DNA of 64,000 nucleotides from Bradyrhizobium sp. RP6 (GCF_003837805.1 NZ_RQIT01000016.1:113831-177830); one strand, 5' to 3'. Positions 8,827 to 17,594 are shown, counted from the first letter of the stretch. Notes: generated by a model from the letters alone, not told the origin. A program made the numbers and translations.

Positions 8827-10029
8827 CTTCGCCCTGGGTCCGAGGGCTTCTCCGGGGTGATCAGGGTGAGCTCCTTTCAAGGAGTGATAGCTCACGCAGA
8901 CCGGCGCGGTCACATGAGGAGGCGGCACCGTGCGGCGTCGTGGCGGCATCAGCTTAAGTTTTGAGCTTCTCAACGGCGTGTCGAGCAGCTGGCGACGAAT
9001 TTCTCTGGCAAGAACCTCTGCCAATAGCGACGGAACGGCATTTCCGAGCATTCGCTGGACTTGCGCGCGATCGGTATCAAATCGGAAATCTTCCGGAAAC
9101 GTCTGCAGTCGCGCTAGCTCCCGCGGCGACAACTTCCTATTAGTCCAATGGAACGGGCCTGTAGCTGGGCCGGGCTGAGCTTGAATTGTCCAGGACGGCT
9201 TGTCCTTTGCGAGCTTCAACAGGAAGCTCCAGTACCGCGTGCGCCAGCCGAACAAGGGCAAACCGCCGCCGCGCGGCGTATGCCATAGATAGTTCTGCCC
9301 TTCCGGTATGCTCGGCAAAAGCCCAGCCCATTTACCTGTCAGCTGGAGATCAGGATCGTTTGGCCGTGCCGGAAGATCGCCGAGCGCGTCCCATGCGGTA
9401 TGAAAGGCCTTGAGGCCCGACGGCAACTCCTCCGCATCGCCATCAGCGTGTGTGGGTTCCGGGAATTGAAACCGCCGCCCGTCACGGCTCGCGATTATGA
9501 AAATGCGCTCCCGCCGTTGAGGGACGCCGTAATTCGCTGCATCGAGAACCTTCCAGACCGGCACGTAGTTCGTGTTGGCTTCTTTGTTGATCTTCTTGAT
9601 GCCCTTGAGGATGCGGTCGAGGCCTTCGCTCTTGCCGGCATAGGCAAGACCGTACACGTTCTCCAGCAGTAATGCCTTCGGTCTCGTGTCCCGGACTACG
9701 CGCAGGTATTCATTGAGAGTGCTTGCGTTGGGGTCGCGAAGCCGAGGGGCATCTCCATGCGCCCAATAGCCGCTCTTCGAGAATGGTTGGCATGGTGGGC
9801 CGCCGATAAGCACGTCCGCTTCGCCGGGCTTGAGGCGAGCCGCCTTGAGCAATTGCCTAGAGCTTATCGTGCTAAGGTCGCCTTCAATTACAGGCCAACG
9901 CCGGTTGCAGCGCAGTGTTTCGCAGCAGATCGGGTCTATGTCGACGGCAACGCGTGTCTTGAAGCCTGCTGCCTCGAATCCGAGATCGAGCCCGCCGGCT
10001 CCCGTAAACAGGCTGATCGCTTTGAGCAT
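8800..10029 (-). CDS. dcm: DNA (cytosine-5-)-methyltransferase
   Basis: Methylates cytosine C5 at the recognition site of the neighbouring restriction system (inferred). The 409 residues contain the ordered C5-MTase motifs: I ISLFTGAGGLDLGFEAAG at the N-terminus, IV GGPPCQPFS with the catalytic Cys near residue 80, VI LLENVYGL, VIII QRRERIFI, then the target-recognition region, and X MLGNAVPSLLAEVLAREI. The last ~55 residues after motif X are Pro/Arg-rich and look like a non-conserved tail. It converges on the GHKL-Z1-DUF4420 operon, whose last small frame overlaps its 3' end. The divergent face of the module holds vsr, 94 bp upstream on the same strand. Confidence 0.93.
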   Translation of the reverse strand: MLKAISLFTGAGGLDLGFEAAGFKTRVAVDIDPICCETLRCNRRWPVIEGDLSTISSRQLLKAARLKPGEADVLIGGPPCQPFSKSGYWAHGDAPRLRDPNASTLNEYLRVVRDTRPKALLLENVYGLAYAGKSEGLDRILKGIKKINKEANTNYVPVWKVLDAANYGVPQRRERIFIIASRDGRRFQFPEPTHADGDAEELPSGLKAFHTAWDALGDLPARPNDPDLQLTGKWAGLLPSIPEGQNYLWHTPRGGGLPLFGWRTRYWSFLLKLAKDKPSWTIQAQPGPATGPFHWTNRKLSPRELARLQTFPEDFRFDTDRAQVQRMLGNAVPSLLAEVLAREIRRQLLDTPLRSSKLKLMPPRRRTVPPPHVTAPVCVSYHSLKGAHPDHPGEALGPRAKLRELEVAE

Positions 10030-10123
10030 ATGAGGTACGCCGTGGACCCAGTGTATCAGATTCGAATCAGATGCGCTTTTATTGAGTAAAGGACAACGCG
10101 ACTCTTGAAAAGTGCCACGATAA

Positions 10124-10567
10124 TCAGAGTGCGCGGGTCACGTTGTCCGTCCGCAGAAACTTGATGAGGCGCTTCGTGACGCGGCCCAAGTCGGATAGTT
10201 CGCACTCCCATAGGGTCAATGAACGCCATCCCAATCGCTCGAGCTGGGCACTGTTGCGCGCATCGCGCTCTCGGTTGCGCCGAAGTTTCGGCCCCCAGTA
10301 TTCGGGCTTCGAGATTGGCAGCTTCCTTCCCGCGGGGCAGTCGTGGCGATGCCAAAAGCATCCGTGCACAAGCACGGCCTTCTTTTGCCTCGAGAACACG
10401 ATGTCAGGGTTGCCGGGTAGGTCTCGCCGATGGAGCCGATACCGAAATCCATGGGCGAAAAGGATTTTGCGTACCAAAAGCTCTGGCTTGGTATTTACCT
10501 TCTTGATGCGCGCCATACGCTCGGTGAGGTTCAGCGGGACGGGTCGGGTCTTCTTCGCAGGGGCCAT
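10124..10567 (-). CDS. vsr: Very short patch repair endonuclease
   Basis: Nicks 5' of the T in T:G mismatches that arise when 5-methylcytosine deaminates, protecting cells that carry a C5 methyltransferase. Visible motifs: RMARIKKVNTKPELLVRKIL (N-terminal helix), PGNPDIVF with the catalytic Asp, VLVHGCFWHRHDC with the zinc/active-site His and Cys residues, EYWGPKLRRNRERD, and the end LTLWECEL. Met at 10567 is preferred because the family begins just after it; a longer version from 10612 is possible. It is transcribed in the same direction as dcm and lies 94 bp upstream of it, likely in one operon (vsr then dcm). Confidence 0.92.
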   Translation of the reverse strand: MAPAKKTRPVPLNLTERMARIKKVNTKPELLVRKILFAHGFRYRLHRRDLPGNPDIVFSRQKKAVLVHGCFWHRHDCPAGRKLPISKPEYWGPKLRRNRERDARNSAQLERLGWRSLTLWECELSDLGRVTKRLIKFLRTDNVTRAL

Positions 10568-10702
10568 CGAAACAACTCCAGCCGTCGCGCAGGTGATAGC
10601 AGACGTCTGCACTTCGGCGTATGCAAATTCATGAGAAATGCAAGATTATGTTGTCCGCGGTCTCTGGCGTGATCCCATTGCGAGGCTTGGTATACTATAG
10701 GT

Positions 10703-10795
10703 GTGACGGCTCTCAAACCGCTAGGGACGGTCTGGGAATGCGAATTGAAAGGCCCTAAATTGAAGCGCCAGCTCATGCAGTTCCTCGACAACTAG
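10703..10795 (+). pseudogene. C-terminal relic of a second vsr gene
   Basis: A 30-codon frame on the plus strand ends GTVWECELKGPKLKRQLMQFL. This matches the characteristic Vsr C-terminus (LxxWECELK...L...L..FL), in the opposite orientation to the intact vsr 140 bp away. Everything upstream of the WECE motif is gone. The HNH gene starts 6 bp after its stop. Confidence 0.6.
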
Positions 10796-10800
10796 GACCG

Positions 10801-11527
10801 ATGCGCTCGATCGACGACTTCTCGGATAGAAGGCTGAAGAGCTGGTGTATCCATTGCGGCGGCTGGCTGTCGGATCTGCACTGTAATCGGGATCATGCGC
10901 CTTCAAAGGCCTTTCTGCTGCGGCCTTATCCCGCCAACCTGCCGGTGATGACCGTCTGCAGGCGGTGCAACTCTGGATTCTCACGCGACGAGGAGTATAT
11001 GGTCGCGATCTTGAGCGCGGCCTTGTCCGGCACAACCAATCCTGCGGCGCAGAAAATACCGAGCGCTGGCCGAATCTTCGCGTCGAACTCCAAGCTTCGT
11101 GCGAGCATTGAGCGCTGCCGTATGGTATTCAGCGCGGTCGGCGGGGACCAACGGCAAATCTGGAAACCGGACTTGGAGCGCATTAAGCGAGTCGTCCTGA
11201 AGAACGCCCGCGGACACGCCTTCTTCGAAATCGGAGAACCGATGACTTGAGAAGCCGAGCTACGCGAATGTATTTCCCTTGTCCGCTCTATCGGGCAGCG
11301 ACTTGGACGAGTTCGAGAATGTTAGTTGGGGCGGCATGGTGCCGGAGGTAGGAAGCCGCATGCTCACGCGATTCGTCACGGGAAGTGATCTCACCGAGCA
11401 TGGATGGGTCGAGGTCCAAAGTGGTGTTTATCGTTACTCGGCGGTTCAGAGCGGGGTCATGACGGTGCGTACTGTTCTGTACGAATACCTCGGAACGGAG
11501 GTCCATTGGGGCGATATGGATGAATGA
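10801..11527 (+). pseudogene. HNH-like zinc-ribbon protein, frameshifted
   Basis: The first part (10801-11250) contains CIHC, NRDHAPSKAFL and VCRRCNSGFSRDEEY, the C-x2-C / DH / C-x2-C-N layout of HNH-type proteins. It stops at 11248 just after GEPMT. In the next frame the sequence continues without a start as EKPSYANVFPLSALSGSD and runs to 11527. Removing one T at 11246-11248 would join the two into a single protein of about 241 aa, so this is one gene broken by a 1-base insertion or a base-call error. It starts with GGACCG just before ATG, directly behind the vsr relic, which suggests an older vsr-HNH restriction remnant. Confidence 0.65.
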
Positions 11528-11639
11528 GCGGGTCGCGGCTCGCCAAAGCGTTTCGATCCCGTCACAGTCATTGAAGTAAACGCGCCGGATGAACAACGTA
11601 TCCGTACGGCAGGTACCGCGGGGTAGCCGATCATCGAGT

Positions 11640-12548
11640 TCAGTGCGGATGGAGCAATCCGTCGGACCTTAGCGTGTCGATCGGTTCGGCGAGGGTAAGG
11701 CCGCGATGCAGGTAGAACCATTCTCTGGCGCGACGGTACCACTGGATGTCGAAGCGATTACGGCTAACCCAATCGAGGCGGGCGAATGGGGGGTCGAACT
11801 CTTCGCCGAGGTTCTCCGCGAACCCGGAGCGGAAGCGTTGAATGAAGCGATATTTGGTGCCGTGCCAACTTCCCAGGATATCGACGAGTAGTTGAACTGC
11901 GTCGGCCGGATAGTGGCAGGAATCGGGGCTCCGCCATCGAGCACCCCGCCCGCTCGGCCATAGGCTCTCAGTGGCTATTCGAACTACGGTTACGGCAAAC
12001 GATCGCGGCTACCAATTGTCGCAGGCACTTTGGGCGAGACATACCCCAAGAGAGATCGACCGGGGGTCTACACTGAACGTCGCCACGTTGGCGCAATGAG
12101 GAACAATCAAACTATCCGTTCGCCGATCGAACGCCGCAAACAGGGAGGTTTGCCAGTGCCAGTTCGTATCGACAAATGGCGATAGCTTGATGGACAGCAG
12201 CATTCCGTCGCGGTCATGATGAGGCAGATCGCAGGCGCTCTTCACCACTACAAAAGGTGCGGCTGGTTCGCGAAGCCAGGGTTGCCAGAGACCGAAGCTT
12301 CGGCGCACCGATAGAGACCGCACCGAAATTGAGGCTCAGATGACCAACCCCAACCTCGAACGATCTCGCCCATACTCCAGCCCATATGTGCGCGAAGATT
12401 GCACGCGAATTCGGGCGAACGCGCGCGAGGTCCGGCGAGCAGCTTGCGCCTGTAGCGTAAGTGCTTCTTGAACTTGGGCGAACGTGTGCGAATGAGGGGG
12501 ATACACGCTAATTCTGACACTCTCTCCGCCAGTTTCCTTTTTGGACAT
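11640..12548 (-). pseudogene. Decayed gene of unknown family with two in-frame stop codons
   Basis: One continuous minus frame from ATG 12548 to TGA 11640 (303 codons) is interrupted only by TGA at 12336-12338 and TAG at 12009-12011. The segments read like protein: MSKKETGGESVRISVYPPHS at the start, RSFGLWQPWLREPAAPFVVV in the middle, and GTKYRFIQRFRSGFAENLGE then RFDIQWYRRAREWFYLHRGL in the last part. The last part has no ATG, GTG or TTG of its own, which argues that it belongs to the preceding frame. I do not recognise the family. A single decayed gene is more likely than three short ones. Confidence 0.45.
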
Positions 12549-13309
12549 ACTCTCCGTGTAAATCTAAGTGCTTGTTGGCGCTGATTCCCGCGCTTTTTGA
12601 CGCTGAACCGTACTCAGCGAATCAGGTTTGCACCCTGACGCCATCTCCATTGCCCAGCTTTCTCCAAACCTCTGTACTTTTTAATGTGTAACGGACGATA
12701 AAAGCCATTGAAATTCAAAGCATTTCCATCTCGGAACAGCAAAAAAATTCGTTTGTCAATTGGCCCCCAAGATCGCCAAGAATCCGTTGGTCCGTTTGAG
12801 TTCTATACAACCCTGCGATTTGGAATCCCTGCGCTTCCGTTTTGCATAGCACGCGCTGAAGAACGCCTATCGCCGCTTTGCTGTAGCGGCTCGCGCCTTT
12901 ATTGCTCGCAGCCTAGCTGCCTGAATTGAGCAGAGGCAGTCCCTCCGGTCTTCAGACTGCGCGCAATACGTCGGCTTCATGTCGATGCCGATTGCTGAAC
13001 GGCCGGAACGAAGAGCAGCCAATGCTACCGTTTGTAAGGCAGCCGGTCTCAAGACATCGTTCGACTAGTTGCATGGGGAACGGAGCCGCATGACTGTGAG
13101 GATTCTCCGGTCGTGCAGGAGTCCGCCAAATGTCTTCCGCGCCACCCAGCGCATCTCGATTGAAGTAACACTTGGGGCCTACGGCTCGAACGTTATTTTG
13201 CGGGGGCGTACTTTACGGCGAAATCCTGCATTCGATTGGACTTAAGGGCGTCCGCAAGATCGGCGACGATAGAACTTGCGCGGACCGGGTCCACTTTGTG
13301 TGCTTCCTC
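12549..13309. other. Gene-poor stretch with relics
   Basis: A 760-base stretch that looks more AT-rich at its left end (12550-12800). Besides the methyltransferase relic at 12930-13052, a short minus frame near 13202-13330 reads LDKIEEAHKVDPVRASSIVA and ends at a stop, but it has no start codon and is preceded by a stop. I see no intact gene, RNA or clear repeat. Confidence 0.4.
12930..13052 (-). pseudogene. C-terminal relic of a DNA (adenine/N4-cytosine) methyltransferase
   Basis: The minus frame encodes TVALAALRSGRSAIGIDMKP followed by TYC. This closely resembles the C-terminal SAM-binding segment of beta-class DNA methyltransferases (FxGSGTT..AA..GR..IGIE....YC). The catalytic DPPY region and the preceding FxGxG are absent. 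It is a degraded fragment next to other island debris. Confidence 0.45.
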
Positions 13310-14423
13310 AATTTTGTCGAGAAGCGTAGCATCCAGTCTCGATCAATTGGCGCCATCGGTACGCCTTTGCTAGAGCAGTAATCAGGCTGTTGCTCGGTCG
13401 TGACCGAGGTGCGGTCCAAGCCTCGACGCCGGCGGGGGACCACAATTGCTTTCTGCCGCCGCTCTGCCGGAAATCGACCGGGATGGTAACGACTAGCTCA
13501 CAACCGTCACGGCTCAGCCGCATATTCTGCTTGATTTTGGTGGTCACGCCGCCTCCATAGTCGTGGCTTTGCCATTGAATTCGACGATCAGCGACGCGAA
13601 GCATCCACCCGAAGGTGCACATCAACCTTTGCAGAGGCGACGACTGTCCCAAAGTTTGCGTTCGATGATCGCGTCGTGCTCGCCGGGATATGCGGTACCC
13701 TTGTGTACGGCATCTCCAATGTAGGTCCGGTTATTGAGCATCTTATAGAGCACGCCCTTATCGATGGCCTAGCCATCGCGATTGCGGACGTCCTTCTGCT
13801 TGGGCTCTTGGGCTAGGAGGGTGGCTGAGCCTAACGTCACAAACCTGCGAAAGATCCAGCGGACGATCTCCGCATCCTGCGCATTGATCACCAGCTTGCG
13901 ATTTTTGACCTCGTAGCCGAAGGGGCCCAACCGCCCATCCACATGCTTTTCTTGCGAGAAGCAGCGAACTTGTCGCGGATGCGCTCTCCGGTGACCTCGC
14001 GCTCGAATTGAGCAAAGGAGAGCAAGATGTTCAGCGTCAGCCGCCCCATCGACGTCGTGGTGTTGAAAGCCTGGGTGACCGAAACAAAGGTGACCGTGCG
14101 TCGATCGAACGCTTCCACCAGCTTGGCAAAGTCCATCAAGGACCGCGACAGCCGGTCAATCTTGTAGACCACGACCACGTCGACCTTGCCGGCCTCGATG
14201 TCGGCCAGCAGGCGCTTGAGGGCGGGGCGCTCCAGTGTGCCACCAGAGAACCCGCCGTCGTCATAGTGGTCAGGAACGAGCCTTCCTGCTTGTGGCTTGC
14301 GACATAGGCCTCGCATGACTCTCGCTGGGCCTCGAGGGAGTTAAACTCCACGTCTGGGCCTTCCTCGCTGGACTTGCGGGTGTAGACCGCGCAGCGCAGC
14401 TTGCGCGCAACCGGCTTGCTCAT
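13310..14423 (-). pseudogene. Serine recombinase (resolvase/invertase family), multiply broken
   Basis: The catalytic N-terminus starts at ATG 14423: KLRCAVYTRKSSEEG with the active Ser, then NSLEAQRESCEAYV. After a frameshift near 14280 the next frame gives VPDHYDDGGFSGGTLERPAL, VVVYKIDRLSRSLMDF and FAQFEREVTGERIRDKF. A second shift near 13935 restores INAQDAEIVRWIFRRF, a TAG interrupts near 13767, then VLYKMLNNRTYIGDAVHKGT. A third shift near 13640 leads to the zinc-ribbon/C-terminal part with LITALAKAYRWRQLIETG. Large serine recombinases of this type mobilise islands in Bradyrhizobium; this copy cannot be functional. Its ATG overlaps the stop of the upstream DUF2924 relic (ATGA 14420-14423). 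Confidence 0.8.
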
Positions 14424-14735
14424 ACTGACGTCCGCTGGCTCTTCAGGCCAAAGAAGGCCAGGCCATTCCACCGGGTGCCCGTGATGGCTCTGGCGACCGC
14501 AGAAAGCGATTTGTACGGCCTGCCTTGGTACTCGAAGTCGGCGTCGCGGACCGTTACCCGGTGCTCGACGCCCTTCCACTCCCGGATGAGCCGGGTGCCG
14601 CTGACGGGGCGGTCCGAATTTTTGTGCCGGACGCGCTTGCTGCCCTGGCAGGTCGGCCGCCAAGGCTTCCAGCCGCCGCACGGCGTCGGTTGACAGTCCA
14701 CCGTACGCCAGCTCCTGGATGCGGTACGCCAAGGT
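14420..14735 (-). pseudogene. DUF2924 protein, truncated and frameshifted
   Basis: Partner protein usually encoded just upstream of serine recombinases in rhizobial and phage modules. One frame gives LAYRIQELAYGGLSTDAVRR and LEALAADLPG, and a shifted frame continues SGTRLIREWKGVEHRVTVRD and YKSLSAVARAITGTRWNGLA, ending TSV at 14420. The N-terminal third is missing: at about 14735 the sequence switches abruptly to a plus-strand histidine-kinase fragment. The 4-bp ATGA overlap with the recombinase start indicates an original coupled pair. Confidence 0.75.
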
Positions 14736-15169
14736 CCACGACCGCTTGCGCGATACCGCTGACAGCAGCCGCATCGCGCTCGCGCCGTACATCCAATTCC
14801 TCTGTGGTGGCCTGGCCGACTTCCATCGTGGCGTCCGTACGATCTCGATCGGGGTCTGCTGCGACGACATTGAAGGGCGGAGCTCGCAAGCGGCTTCGAT
14901 CGGGCTGATCGTGAACGAACTGGTGACGAACTGTTTCAAGTACGCCTTTCCAGAGGGGCGTCGCGGCACGGTGGAGGTCGATGTGCGCGAAGGACGACCG
15001 CATCCTCGTAACGGTACAGGACGACGGCGTCGGCTGTCCGACCGAAGTCAGGAGCGGACTCGGCACGCAGTTGATCAGCCTGTTGGCGTCGCAGATGAAG
15101 GGGACCGTGATGAGAAGGCCGCTTCCGAAGGGGTGCGAGGTGCAGGTCTCGCTCGCGCTCGACGCCTGA
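14736..15169 (+). pseudogene. 3' fragment of a HisKA_2/HWE-type sensor histidine kinase
   Basis: Only the end of the dimerisation region and the ATPase domain remain: VHDRLRDTADSSRIALAPYI, IGLIVNELVTNCFKYAFPEG (N-box), then in a shifted frame DDRILVTVQDDGVGCPTEVR (G1 box) and SGLGTQLISLLASQMKGTV (G2), ending at 15169. The sensor domains are absent because the gene is cut at its junction with the DUF2924 relic, and a frameshift near 14980 separates the N and G1 boxes. Non-functional. Confidence 0.75.
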
Positions 15170-15249
15170 GCGGCGCAAGCGCTCAATTTCGCCGAAGGTG
15201 ATTGCAACCCGAGGTCCGCTCTGGCGTAGACGGTTTGGAGCGACAGACC

Positions 15250-15420
15250 ATGGCCGCCCAATCGCCGAAGATACTCGAAGAACTGCAGCGATACCGAAGG
15301 CTGCACGCGGAAGCGACGGATCCGCTTGCCGTGCGGCTGCTGCAGGACATCATTGCCGAGCTTGAGGCGAGCCTGCCCACCGAGGAGCAGGACGCAGGGA
15401 AGAAGGCTGACGACGGCTAG
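15250..15420 (+). CDS. Small hypothetical protein, helical
   Basis: A 56-aa charged helical protein: AAQSPKILEELQRYRRLHAE, then LLQDIIAELEASLPTEEQ. Very short proteins of this style (ELxxYRRL...IxxLIAELE) are scattered through Bradyrhizobium genomes; the function is unknown. ATG 15250 is preferred over the TTG/GTG-type start at 15202 because the pattern begins there. Confidence 0.55.
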   Translation: MAAQSPKILEELQRYRRLHAEATDPLAVRLLQDIIAELEASLPTEEQDAGKKADDG

Positions 15421-15594
15421 GCCGTGGTCCGGGATCGGCCTCGGTATAGGCTCGAACGTCGTTCGATTTTGGCAAGGTGCGGGGACCCAGTTACTTGTCC
15501 TCGCCTCCCGAAGGCGCGTTTCTGTCGACGAGAGTTGGCTTGCCCGCCGCGCTTGCGATCCTTCAGGGCAGCGGCACTGGCCGCTCCCTCGGAA

Positions 15595-15822
15595 TCATCC
15601 TTTCGGCAGGCCTAATTCCTCGACCGCCCGGCCGCAGATTTCAGCGGGATCCTTGAGGCCGGTCTGACCGACCTCGATGATCTTCTTGGCGATCAGTTCG
15701 GTCAGAGGGTCGTTGCGATCCTGCACGCCGATCCTGCGGAGCGCCTCTTCGTAGGCCCTCGAAAGCCGTGCGATCTCTTCCGGCCCTGGAGGTGAGTTCT
15801 GAAGTATTCGATAGATGGCCAA
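15595..15822 (-). CDS. Conserved small rhizobial hypothetical protein
   Basis: A 75-aa protein beginning MAIYRILQNSPPGPEEIARL, with RIGVQDRNDPLTELIAKKII and a C-terminal EELGLPKG. This matches a widespread Bradyrhizobium small-protein pattern (N-terminal IYR.LQN, central DP.TE..AKKIIE). No signal peptide or membrane segment. Function unknown; it stands alone. Confidence 0.75.
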   Translation of the reverse strand: MAIYRILQNSPPGPEEIARLSRAYEEALRRIGVQDRNDPLTELIAKKIIEVGQTGLKDPAEICGRAVEELGLPKG

Positions 15823-16484
15823 TGTTACCCCCCGAGCGCATGGGGTAGCTTAGCACCGATGTGCTGTGGGAGCATTGCATCCTTGCGGCTAATTTTAACT
15901 TCCGCACCCATGCAGGCGTCGGCCAGAAGAACGTCGTCGATGAGCAACGCCGAACCTGTTGCGCACAGAGGAACGATAGGGCGAGTGCCAAGTTTTCCCG
16001 ATGCCCCTGCCCCAAGGGTGAACCCCGAACTGGCCCCAGCTCATAGTCCCCCTAGCCCCGAGCTGGGGCCTTTATCCGGAGCAGAAAGCCCTTCGAGGGG
16101 ACGCCTTCTTGGTTCATTGAGGGCTAGTCGTCTGCGCCGGCAGCGGCGGAATCCTGGACGCCAAGCAGCTCGAGCGCAAGCGTCTTGCGCGGGGGTTGAT
16201 GGAATGGTGAGATGGGGAGGCGCTGCGCGCGACCTCTACTGGCTCAGCCGCGTTCGTGGGGTTTATCTCGACATGGCCCGTCGTCACATCAAGTAGCAAC
16301 GAAACGATGAACCGGTGGCGTGTTCTTGTCGTCGTCCTGTCGCTACCCGCGCGGGAGGCGAGACTTGAGCCAAATGCAATGAAAGATCTAAGGAAACATT
16401 CGAGATCTCCGCGCCAATGCTGCAGAAGTCGCCCTCACGAGCAGGCAGACGGGTGACACGGGCAAGCGAGAACTGTTCGGACGT
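15823..16484. other. Gap with a hairpin, no confident gene
   Basis: Over 600 bases without a convincing gene. An 11-bp perfect inverted repeat lies at 16032-16070. Plus-strand frames here are Pro/Arg-rich and look non-coding. From about 16392 a helical frame (LRANAAEVALTS, then GKRELFGRLAEELAIEALEI) runs into the next entry but has no conventional start. Confidence 0.4.
16032..16073. terminator. Hairpin, possible terminator
   Basis: GGCCCCAGCTC (16032-16042) pairs perfectly with GAGCTGGGGCC (16060-16070) around a 17-base loop, followed by TTT. No clear gene reads into it. Confidence 0.4.
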
Positions 16485-16688
16485 TTGGCAGAGGAACTTG
16501 CAATCGAGGCCCTTGAGATTGAACTGCTGATCAAGCAGCAGAACTCAAGTTCCGACTGTATTGAGCCGGAACAGGTGGTGCCTTTTGGAACCAGGTCTAA
16601 CCAGAGTGACGTCCTGCGGTCGCGCCGCCACGGAACGATGCTGGCTCAGCTGCACGTTCGCGCTGCACCTTGTTGGTTCGCCGACTAA
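16485..16688 (+). CDS. Possible small helical protein or fragment
   Basis: The frame continues from an upstream open region lacking a conventional start (RELFGRLAEELAIEALEIEL, then LIKQQ). The N-terminal half resembles small rhizobial helical proteins; the C-terminal half is not protein-like. The TTG at 16485 is the only marked start. Probably a relic. Confidence 0.25.
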   Translation: MAEELAIEALEIELLIKQQNSSSDCIEPEQVVPFGTRSNQSDVLRSRRHGTMLAQLHVRAAPCWFAD

Positions 16689-16837
16689 GTTTCGGGTAAG
16701 GCAATGTACGATTCACATATGTAGATGCTGGAACGATGTCGGGCGGATCTGAGTCGTGATTGCATCATTTTCCCGATTGATCCAGCGACGGGCTATGATT
16801 CAAGTTTGTTCCAAAGCTTGATTGGGGGTCATACGAC

Positions 16838-17182
16838 ATGCGTGAACACCATGGTCCCGTTGATGCTGCTGTGCTGCATGCGCGTCTTGAGCAGCTCACG
16901 TCTGAATTATCCGAATTGAAAAGGCTTCGCGCCCGCGTGTTTGAGGCGGAGCGGAGCGCAGAAAAGTGGAGCATCGGAGGTTCCTCTTCCAGTGGAAGCA
17001 ACAACTCTCCTAAACCTTGGTCGCCTTCCAGACTCCGCTGCATCTGGCAGCACCGGAATAGCCACTCCAAGATCCCGTTCCACTGGTCGGTGTCAATCTG
17101 CCGGCGCCCGCGGCATGCTTGTCCTGAACGGTTACAGAAGCGCGCACTGCGCCGGTTCTCGATACACGCCCCCGAAATCTGA
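16838..17182 (+). CDS. Hypothetical protein with N-terminal coiled-coil-like segment
   Basis: ATG 16838 has TTGGGGG upstream. The first 45 residues look real: HARLEQLTSELSELKRLRAR and VFEAERSAEKW, a charged helix. The rest is read through the antisense of the secreted-protein gene at 17010-17384, with basic low-complexity composition. Either a short gene whose original stop was lost, or chance. Confidence 0.3.
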   Translation: MREHHGPVDAAVLHARLEQLTSELSELKRLRARVFEAERSAEKWSIGGSSSSGSNNSPKPWSPSRLRCIWQHRNSHSKIPFHWSVSICRRPRHACPERLQKRALRRFSIHAPEI

Positions 17183-17384
17183 CAAGGTTTGGATGAGAGA
17201 TGTTGCCATTCGAGATGTTCACGTCGAAATTGTAGCTTGGATCGCAAGATCCGGACCGCATCTCGAAGATCAGGTGCCACGCACCATCGAAGGCGTGTAT
17301 TGGATAGGAGCGCGCCTCGGCGTAACCGGCATAGGCGAGGGTTAGACAACCCGCCGTCAAGTTAACAACAGATCGCATCGTCAT
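17010..17384 (-). CDS. Small secreted hypothetical protein
   Basis: A 124-aa protein with a signal peptide (MTMRSVVNLTAGCLTLAYAG, cleavage likely after YAEA). The mature part has FDGAWHLIFEMRSGSCDPSY, HPNLVRFRGRVSRTGAVRAS and ARCSGVWKA, a pattern shared by many small exported rhizobial proteins. The two conserved Cys could form a disulfide in the periplasm. Function unknown. Single gene, convergent with the dubious frame at 16838. Confidence 0.75.
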   Translation of the reverse strand: MTMRSVVNLTAGCLTLAYAGYAEARSYPIHAFDGAWHLIFEMRSGSCDPSYNFDVNISNGNISHPNLVRFRGRVSRTGAVRASVTVQDKHAAGAGRLTPTSGTGSWSGYSGAARCSGVWKATKV

Positions 17385-17412
17385 CGCCTCAAACCCTGGG
17401 TGAGTCTCGATA

Positions 17413-17577
17413 TTAGCCGCTCGTTAGAGGAGTGCCCTCTGGCTCTAGTAGCTTGAGAGCGGTTTCAATCTTGGCGAGCAGCGCCTGAATTTCAGCTCGC
17501 TCATTGGGGCCGGGATGAGCTTCGAGTCGTGCCAGCAATTGCTCTTTCTGTACGATCAGGTTTGCAAGAGCGGACAT
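17413..17577 (-). CDS. Small hypothetical helical protein
   Basis: A 54-aa frame: MSALANLIVQKEQLLARLEA, then HPGPNERAEIQALLAKIETA. It is amphipathic and without membrane segments. The composition is protein-like and fills the space between the secreted protein and a terminator. The ribosome site upstream of 17577 is weak (TTGGG). Confidence 0.5.
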   Translation of the reverse strand: MSALANLIVQKEQLLARLEAHPGPNERAEIQALLAKIETALKLLEPEGTPLTSG

Positions 17578-17594
17578 TGGTTTACCCAAGATTG

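Noticed and set aside
11706..11891. Plus-strand 61-aa frame MQVEPFSGATVPLDVEAITA
   Set aside because: It overlaps the better-supported decayed minus frame and has no ribosome site.
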